DNA of 64,000 nucleotides, from the NCBI GenBank assembly GCA_050084515.1, contig CM114274.1, forward strand, positions 42,594,001 to 42,658,000. Direction: 5' to 3'. This DNA is from Blasia pusilla. Lineage: Eukaryota > Marchantiophyta > Marchantiopsida > Blasiales. Each line of letters opens with the position of its first letter. Position 1 is the first letter of the stretch. Made by a program: the position numbers and the translations under genes. Positions 56,822 through 64,000 of this stretch are shown in pieces. The notes under the pieces were generated by a model, which saw nothing but the letters and a program-made list of their open reading frames with translations, did no database searches and was not told where the DNA came from.

Positions 56822-58100
56822 TAAGAGAACACCAGATGGCTAAACCTCACTCACTCTCAAGATGGTGCGCCCTATAGTCACATCCAACATTGTGGGTGTC
56901 GTCTGCTGCAAGTAGACATAGTCTCCTTGATGGAACCTCCGGATAGTAGGTCAATAACCACCTCCCCGAATAGTTGCATACCTCATCGTATCTCGATGTT
57001 GCGCAATCGCCAAGTTCTCAAACGTCATGGGCATCACTCTCCGGAACAACTCAGCCCTCTGAGAACATGCTCACATCCATACATCAAGGTCATCAAGGTT
57101 CAATACCTCACCAACATCTCGACGAATGGCCGTAGGTAAATCTGGCTCTCGGCCATAAAGCAGCAAATACGGTGAGAAAGATGCTAAGGATGCTTGCTTG
57201 CTGAATCTGTATACCATCGCCAACCACGGCAATTGAAGGTCCCAATCTCCTCGGCGACCTCTCTGCAAACCATACTTGCGTAATCTTCTCTTCACCATCT
57301 CCACAACCCTGTGCGCTAGTACATCTACCTCAGGATGATCTCGTGAAGTGGTGCGGTGGTCAATCAACACCTAATCACACAAGGCCTTAAACTCCCCGCA
57401 AAACTCTGTACCCTGGTCTGTCAACACCTCAACTGGTGCACCTTAATGACTTAGCAATTGATCTAGGAAGGCATACGCTACTCCGTCACTAGCTTTGTCA
57501 GGCAATGCAACCAACTCTATCCACTTTGAGAAGGGCTCGACCATCACCATCACATAACGACTATGGCACTCCGTCAAAGGCAAAGGTCTTGCAAAATCCA
57601 AACTCCATCTATAATCTAATCACGTGATCGAAAGTGCATGCAATTGAGGAGTCGAAGCATTGAATGATGCTCGGACTCGATCACACACCATGCATTTGGC
57701 AACGAAATGGTGAATCTCAGTGTGCATGCCTTGCCACCACTACTGTATCTAGAGCAAGTTGTACGTCCAATTCACTCCAAAATGACCCAACTCCTCGTGG
57801 TCATGACACACCAAACGCACTCTTTGTGAAGGATAAGGCACTACCCGTACTCGACCATCCTCCCAAACTTGCAACACATGTGTCTCCTCCCACCGAAATG
57901 GTCTCGCTCATTGGAGGATCCGATCCCGCTCTCTAGCACCCATTGTGTTGGCGACGTTGCCTGTACGCAGGTACTCCAAGACCACTCCATCATCGTGAAT
58001 ATCTCGGCCCCTTGTCGTCTCCTCAATGGCCTTTGGATCAAAGGACTCTTCATCAGACCTCGCCATCGAAGGCTCAGCAATCTAGCTCTCCATAGCCAAC
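56822..58100 (-). pseudogene. Integrase of gypsy copy 2
   Basis: Matches copy 1: IDHRTTSRDHPEVDVLAHRV, QLPWLAMVYRFSKQASLASF and LLLYGREPDLPTAIRRDVGE at 57071-57370, with the core upstream to about 57640 and zinc region near 57700-57850. Several frame changes. Confidence 0.75.
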
Positions 58101-58114
58101 AAGCCCAAATAGAC

Positions 58115-59145
58115 TTACGCGTGCCATCTTGGCACCAACTCCTCATCACTCTCTCCATGCCAATGAGCTCCAGTCGCATCTCGTTGACTCGGGCATGGGT
58201 TACGGCTCAAACCATCTGCATATTGGTTGAGCGTCATAGGTCTACGTACCACTTGGAAGTCATACTCCTGCAACAAAAGATCCCACCTCGCAAGCTTCCA
58301 TGTAAACTTGTTGGACTCCATCAACCACTTAAGTGGTTGATCATCAATAATGATGGTAAAGGGATTGCCGAATAGATAATGATTGAAATGTGCGACAACC
58401 CACACCGTAGCCAAGCACTCATCCTCATAGGAGCTATACTTTTCCTCTACAGCGTTGTTCGAGTGACTAGCGTAAGCCACCACAAACTCTCTACGCTCAT
58501 TATCATGTTGGAAAAGCACCGCTCCAAGTCCCAACATGCTCCAATTTGTGTGCAACTGGAATGGACGCCCCCTGATCAATCTCCTCAATATGGGTATGGA
58601 CGTCGACCTATTCTTGAGTAGCTGAAAGGCTCTCTTTTGCTCATCCTCCCAATGCCACTCATGATCCATCTTGGTCAGCAAGGTCAGTGGCTTCGCAATC
58701 GAACTAAAACCCTTGACGTACCATCGATAAAAGTTCGCCAATCCCATGAATGCACGAACACGGCTTACATTTGTAGGGCGTGGAATGTGTGAAATAGCCT
58801 CTACCTTCTTCTGTTGCACACCAAGGCCCCCTAGGTATATTGTGTGACCTAAGTACTCAATCTGGTCGTAGCAGAACTTGCACTTGCGTGGATGTAGCTT
58901 TAGCCCATGTAACTACAATCGTCGAAATACCTCCTCTAGTTGTCGCTCATGCTCCTCAACCATGGCACTAAAGACTATAATGTCATCAATATAACATCTA
59001 GCAAAATCCAGACCTGCCAAGATCCTATCCATGAACCTCTAAAACTCAGTCGGGGTGTTCTTTAACCTAAATAGTAAGAACCGCCATTGGTACAAACAAT
59101 CCTTCCCGTGAGGATCGATGCCCCAAAATATTGTCTTCTGCCTGT
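58115..59145 (-). pseudogene. RT C-terminal half and RNase H of gypsy copy 2
   Basis: RNase H and the connection are at 58819-58115 (SRVRAFMGLANFYRWYVKGF, TLLTKMDHEWHWEDEQKRAF, GLGAVLFQHDNERREFV, IDDQPLKWLMES). Upstream, RT palm sequence including the Cys-Tyr-Ile-Asp-Asp region is readable to 59145, where the deletion junction lies. The N-terminal RT motifs are absent. Confidence 0.75.
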
Positions 59146-59146
59146 C

Positions 59147-60492
59147 CAAAGGGGTCATTGTAGCACTCCTTGCTACCTCGGGTTCCTCTGACCCATCATG
59201 CTCTAGTGCAAATATCTCACTCCACGCGGTCTACACATCCTCAGTGGCTAAGCGTCAAAGCTCCTCACTCGAGCCCCAAAGTGGTACCTCTCCTCCATGG
59301 ACTGATGCGGCTACCATGACACTCCTCTCCATAGAAATATCAAGAATGGGAGTGTCCTCTGTATGGACGTGTCCCTCAATCAAATCATTAGGCGAAGTGA
59401 TGACGCTGCTGAATGTTGCTAAGGTCGCCATCTCTCTTGGCCGGCGCTTGATCACAGCACCTGTGAATCGAACAGGTAATGAGCTAAGGCGTCTGTCTAC
59501 CATCCTTGTCTATAGGACGCTTAATCCTCCCAATAATCCAAGGAAAATCCCATTGGATACAACACTACTCCACCAACCAAGACGTCGTAGGACTCTGCAT
59601 CAGTCACCATCACCTTGGCTTGCACCACAGACTAATCTGTAGGATGTCCCAGGCGAATTCTCACCACAACCTCATGTCGGGTGATATATTGTGTGGTACT
59701 CGCTCCACCCAAGGATGTTTGTATCCGGAATGAAAACCACCCCATATCGGCTCTTGTCAAGCCCAATCCTCTGAATGCCACTTTCCCCAACATCAAGGGT
59801 TGCGCTCCTAAATCCAACAAGACGCGCTACGGACTAAAAGCTCTACCTCGGGACTCACCAACTGGAAGACCTCTCCCCGGTTATCTAGTAATACAACACT
59901 AGGAGAAGCCATGGCACGCTCTATCATGGGTCTAGCGGACATCTCCACCATCCTAGCAGCCGCAGCCTGCCACGAATCTGACGTGGATGGCTCGAGCATA
60001 AGCTCCAAGGGCAGGTCCATCACCTCCTCTGCAATCACCTCTAAACTTGATGCAAGAAATCCAACTCCACGCTCATACAACGTAGCGGCCAGCCAAAAAA
60101 CCTCGGCTGGCGTACCTCCTAACGTTATAACATCGAAAGCAAAAATTAAAGGACTGCGGTACACAATAGTGGCCGCCTCCAACAACGTGCTCGACACATG
60201 TTCCTCTTGAGCATCAGTAATAGGAGTCGTTGCACTCGCTTCTCCCATCGCTCTCTGTGCCTACACACCAACAACATCACAAACTCTTTGAGATCTCTGA
60301 TCATGACCCATTGATGGGGTCCTCATCGCCTCGGACAACATGAAGGACTGAGGAAGCATGGTCTATTTCCTGGCTTTCCCTCGTTGTGGATCCAACTTTG
60401 CGGCTACTCCGCGCATGACAACTGCAGCGGCCTCCATCTAGGCAACCCCGCACATCCAACTAGGATCCTCCATATCTTTGGTGGCTCCATAA
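59147..60492 (-). pseudogene. Protease and linker region of gypsy copy 2
   Basis: Protease part MLDLGAQPLMLGKVAFRGLG (59632-59820; DLG instead of DSG), followed by the VRFTGAVIKRRPREMATL segment. The linker (59808-60248) matches the 189-codon frame of copy 1. It ends at about 60492 at a 2.6-kb insertion. Confidence 0.75.
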
Positions 60493-63133
60493 GAAAATTG
60501 TTGAATTTTACCCAAGCTTCAACAACCCCCTCCCCCCTAAATGTCTCACTAATAGTAAGATTGCCATCTCTCCACGATATACTCCGGCGGATTGATTTTG
60601 TCCTAAAACAAAGTCCTAGAAAAGGCGGAGGAAAATTAACCAATGGACCATTAAAAATTCTTCGGGGAATGGGGTACTTTGAGTACTCCATGAATTCATG
60701 TTAGGAAAGTTAAGAGATTGAATGAAAATATGTAAATAAAAAGAGCAAAAATCATAGTGCCTTCCTTTGTTGTCATGTCACTTTTGAGCCTAACATCAAT
60801 CCATTTTTAAACAAGCGTTAAGGCGTACTCCACTACTAATGGTATAAAGTTAGGACAAATCCTTTCGGTTTCCAATTATGATAGTATCTTGTTTTACCGT
60901 ACTAAATACATATTAAGAAATGTCATAATTATGTTGTAATTAGCATACATTGTATTAATGGGTTGCGTTCATGATGCATAATTTCTCCCGAGGATGGATC
61001 GGGAATGTCCATTTATTTTAATCTGAACCGTGGGATGCATAGGATGAGATGATAGGGAATGAAAAGACTCATATATAGAGAATGAAAATGTGTAATTCCG
61101 ATGAATAAAGTTCAATTTTAAAGAAGATAACAAAAAAAATTAAGAAAACTACAATTTTTTATTATACATCTATCTTGGCTCAAGAGCGATTTCTCAAATA
61201 TTTTCCTTTGTTAAGTGTGGAAAAAATAATTTATCCCTTTTCCAATCCCCATCTTTCAATAAATAAAAGAAAAGATAAAAATGAAAGAGACTCTAGAAGA
61301 TTTCATCGGAAAGATGTTTGAATTTTAAATAATAATAAGAATAATAACTTAATTATTAAAACCTTATCCATTCTTGTCTTCTTCTTAGTATAGGATAATT
61401 TTTTTTTTAACTTCATGAAATGAGTTCATTGAAAAATCTGATAGGTTTCAATCATTCACCTTTGGTCTTCAAAGTGATCTAATGCCCTTAATAGTATGAT
61501 TTTATGCTAAGATCAATCAACCCTTTTATATTCTTATATTATATATTATTCCTTTTTTAATCTTTACCTTGCATGTTTTATTTTTGTATGCATCCATATC
61601 AATAGCATGTAATATGATTTACCACTCTACTAATACCACACATGTGTATCCTCTTTGTATCTATAACTCTACAAGTATCAAGGCTTAGTCAAACGTATGG
61701 AGTAACATTTAGTGAGTGTCTCCTCACTAAAAATCCATGTATATGCATGCAACCATGTATCTCTAAGAGATGAACAGTTTGGCCCTTATGTGCTACTTCT
61801 TGACCTTTGAAGAAGAAAATACAATGCATCCACCAAAAATTCCGGAATTTTTTAATCCCAAACATTTAAAAAAGATAATTTTGGTAGTGCTTGAATTTTT
61901 TTGAATTTTTCCAAACCTTGGTAAGGCTGAGTAAAGAATGTTGTTTCAACCTACAAGTTTCCCACTACAATCATAATGTGTGACTCCATGAAGTGGATTT
62001 TTGTACTTCCAAAGCTCTTGCACTTTATTTTTCTTACCTAGCTTGTATTGAGCATGACACTCTCTACTTAAGTTTTATATTGCACATTATTTCAAAATTA
62101 TTCCTATTCACATTCCTATTTGATATATGATCAACTAGGAAAGATTTTTTTGAAAAAGGGATATTGACGGGGAGGGACTAGGTGAAAATTTTCAAATCAT
62201 ACCTAGAGACCAATAATAGATATCCTCTGGATTATACATAGAACCCATGGTAATGGTCTAACCTATCAATATTAAATTTTTGAATTTATAATGTTAAGAT
62301 TTTTGCATGCATTTAATTTGATGTCCCTCCTTCTTCTTTTTCCTATCATGTTACACCACCACATACCACCCCTATAACACCCTTCAAGGAGTGTTTCTAT
62401 CATACTACAATAGCAATTCCTAAATTGAGCCTATGTTTTGTAGAGACTATTGCAACAATGCCCTTACATTCTCTTGGACTTCCCAATGAGGGAGGAAAAC
62501 AATGGACTTTGATTGTATAGTTGTTGAATGCTTGTACATTCTTCAAGGCTCTCCATTTGTAAGTTATCCCATCCTCAAGCTCATAGTCAAAACTCTTAAT
62601 CCAAACATATGCATGGATTTCCAACTCCCTATTCGCTTCCTTGGGACTCGCTCTTTTGGTAACCTTCAAGTTAGGATGAGTCTCATGGCTACTCCCACTC
62701 TTCTTTATTTACCTAATTCCCCATGAGCATCTATCCTATATTTCACGTGTTCGACGGATCTTTGTCTTGCATGTGATTAATCTTGTCCATGTTAGTCCTT
62801 CTTATGTTTAGTCTCAAGACTCCTTGCCCATCTTGAGTGGTCTAGAATTCTTGCTCATTCATCCAAGGCTTTGAACTAGATTTGAGACTCACTTGATCCT
62901 CTTTTCCTTTATACTCTCCATAAGTAATTATAAAACTTGTTTCAAGGATTGCCATTCCATCAAGGTTGCACACAAGAAAAGTCCATGTCCGTCCTAGGGA
63001 GGGACATGTGGTGTGACCATATCCTCACACCTAATCCCATAGTCACATCGTCACACATATCGCTACACAACATAACTCGTCCATCTACACCACACAATCA
63101 CGATCCCCCGGGTCGATCCACACATGTACAAAA
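60493..63133. mobile_element. 2.6-kb insertion of unknown type within gypsy copy 2
   Basis: Continuity with copy 1 shows that about 2.64 kb was inserted here: copy 1 reads straight through near 40680. The insert is AT-rich and has no coding frame with a known domain (longest about 95 codons). Its ends are not plain TG/CA, and I found no clear terminal repeats. A TCCAT / TCCAC pair at the two borders could be an imperfect target duplication. It may be a non-autonomous transposon. Confidence 0.6.
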
Positions 63134-64000
63134 ATGGATCCGGCATCCGGTAACCTCAATGCCATAGCGGCAATCTACTACTGTAGTTGCTGTATCTGAG
63201 CAGCCATCCTAGCCTCATGCCCTGTGTCTCCCTCAACGCGTCTAGGTTGGGGAACTCTATCTCCTCCATGGGAAACTCCACCATCCCCTCGGGCGAATCC
63301 AACTCCTCGTCCTCCATGACCAACAGTGGTAGGCCCATCCGGACGAGCAACTTCGCTTTGGTGACCCTCGGTCGGGCGTTTCGGGAATCGAGAAACACCT
63401 GGCGCGTGTGTGACCATACCTCTAACAATAGTCACACTGATAACCTCCTTGTGCAGCACCACATCCTCCTCCATGTTGAGGCACGCGTCCATGATCCTGA
63501 CGAGTGCAATCGTGCTAATGATGGGCTCCACCATATGACCAACTACTCAGCAGTAGCGGCTCAGCAGTAGGCGGCTACTGCTGAGCCGCACATGAAGGCG
63601 TAGGTCTCTATGGCACGGCCTTTTGGTATCCTACCTGAGCTCGTGGTGCCACAGACCTATCTCAAATTCCACATTGTTGCATTGGTGGTGTAGACAATCG
63701 TGACTACTCTCGCCCAGAATCCATGATGGCTACAATCTCCTCTGCCATGTTACGCTAAATATTCTCGGCAGTCCTAAAAACATCTCTCAACGTAGGCGAG
63801 GTATTCCTAAGAAGCAACCCCTCCCGCACACGTGTCAGTAGGGTTTGGTCGAGCATCGTGTACCATGACTGGATAGCCTAAGCCTCTATCACCCCCTCAG
63901 TGACGTTAATCAATCGATGCAAGCGGGTGTAGGCCTCACGCAAACTCTCACCCAGGCGTCTCTGGAAGTCGTGGATGCTTCGCAACTTCTCCATCCGTAC
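63134..64000 (-). pseudogene. gag with zinc knuckle of gypsy copy 2 (runs off right edge)
   Basis: Continues copy 2 after the insertion. The zinc knuckle at about 63395-63436 reads CDYC, stop, RYGHTRARC: a proper C-x2-C-x4-H-x4-C with an in-frame TAG at 63422-63424, the same codon as in copy 1. Upstream are gag sequences (RLGESLREAYTRLHRLI near 63900-63970) matching copy 1 at 41465-41560. Confidence 0.75.

Larger units (their letters stand above)
55820..64000 (-). mobile_element. Gypsy 'copy 2' of the methyltransferase family (MTase deleted, split by insertion)
   Basis: Same family and orientation as 34095-44382. From left: truncated A2 (55820-56267), B1, polypurine tract, PHD, integrase, RNase H, RT C-terminal half, then protease and linker up to 60492. 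After a 2.6-kb insertion the gag part resumes at about 63134 and runs off the right edge. A direct join at 59143-59147 connects RT to the sequence just upstream of methyltransferase motif I, so the methyltransferase and N-terminal RT are gone. Multiple stops and frame changes make it non-functional. Confidence 0.85.

Noticed and set aside
1-64000. CRISPR arrays, bacterial operons, rRNA genes
   Set aside because: None seen; the repeats present are microsatellites, minisatellites and transposon ends, and the gene structure is that of a eukaryote.

Overview
This window looks like nuclear DNA of a land plant. The genes have GT-AG introns, and there are several classes of plant-type transposons (Ty3/gypsy, Ty1/copia, a Mutator-like element, Helitron-like ends, tRNA-derived SINE heads) but no bacterial operons. 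The style of the gypsy polyproteins makes me think of a non-seed plant (moss, liverwort, lycophyte or fern). That is an impression from memory; nothing here fixes the species.

Layout. 0-0.5 kb: start of a gene that runs off the left edge (minus strand, one membrane anchor). 2-3.1 kb: a SINE head and a Helitron-like piece. 4.0-7.9 kb: a decayed Mutator-like transposase gene, in and around which the 8-mer GCGGCTAW recurs. 8.7-12.1 kb: broken pieces of a plant armadillo-repeat (U-box type) gene. 12.5-21.3 kb: small Helitrons, an internally deleted gypsy copy ('copy 3'), and several copia and chromovirus fragments. 21.3-24.6 kb: AT-rich, gene-poor DNA. 24.65-28.92 kb: one complete, apparently functional eight-exon Nudix hydrolase gene (minus strand, 311 codons). 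31.3-31.7 kb: a possible orphan first exon. 34.1-44.4 kb: a 10.3-kb gypsy element ('copy 1'). 44.4-51.05 kb: copia and chromovirus remains with a solo LTR. 51.05-55.8 kb: a different gypsy element with an extra ORF after the integrase. 55.8-64 kb: a second gypsy copy of the copy-1 family ('copy 2'), split by a 2.6-kb insertion and running off the right edge.

The most interesting system is the copy-1 gypsy family. Its single long polyprotein frame reads gag, retropepsin, a complete C5-cytosine DNA methyltransferase domain, reverse transcriptase, RNase H, integrase, and a terminal PHD finger. The methyltransferase sits between protease and RT. The ends are also odd: the copy reads A1-body-B1-A2-B2, like split direct repeats, rather than having two plain LTRs, yet it has TGTC...GACA ends and 4-bp target duplications. 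Copy 2 has lost the methyltransferase through a clean deletion at a 5-bp microhomology. Most premature stops seen in these transposons are TAG or TGA where CAG, CGA or TGG is expected, which fits decay by deamination of methylated cytosines.

All element genes shown are damaged; only the Nudix gene reads as intact. Coordinates of introns, domains and element edges were found by eye. Nothing was searched or aligned by computer.
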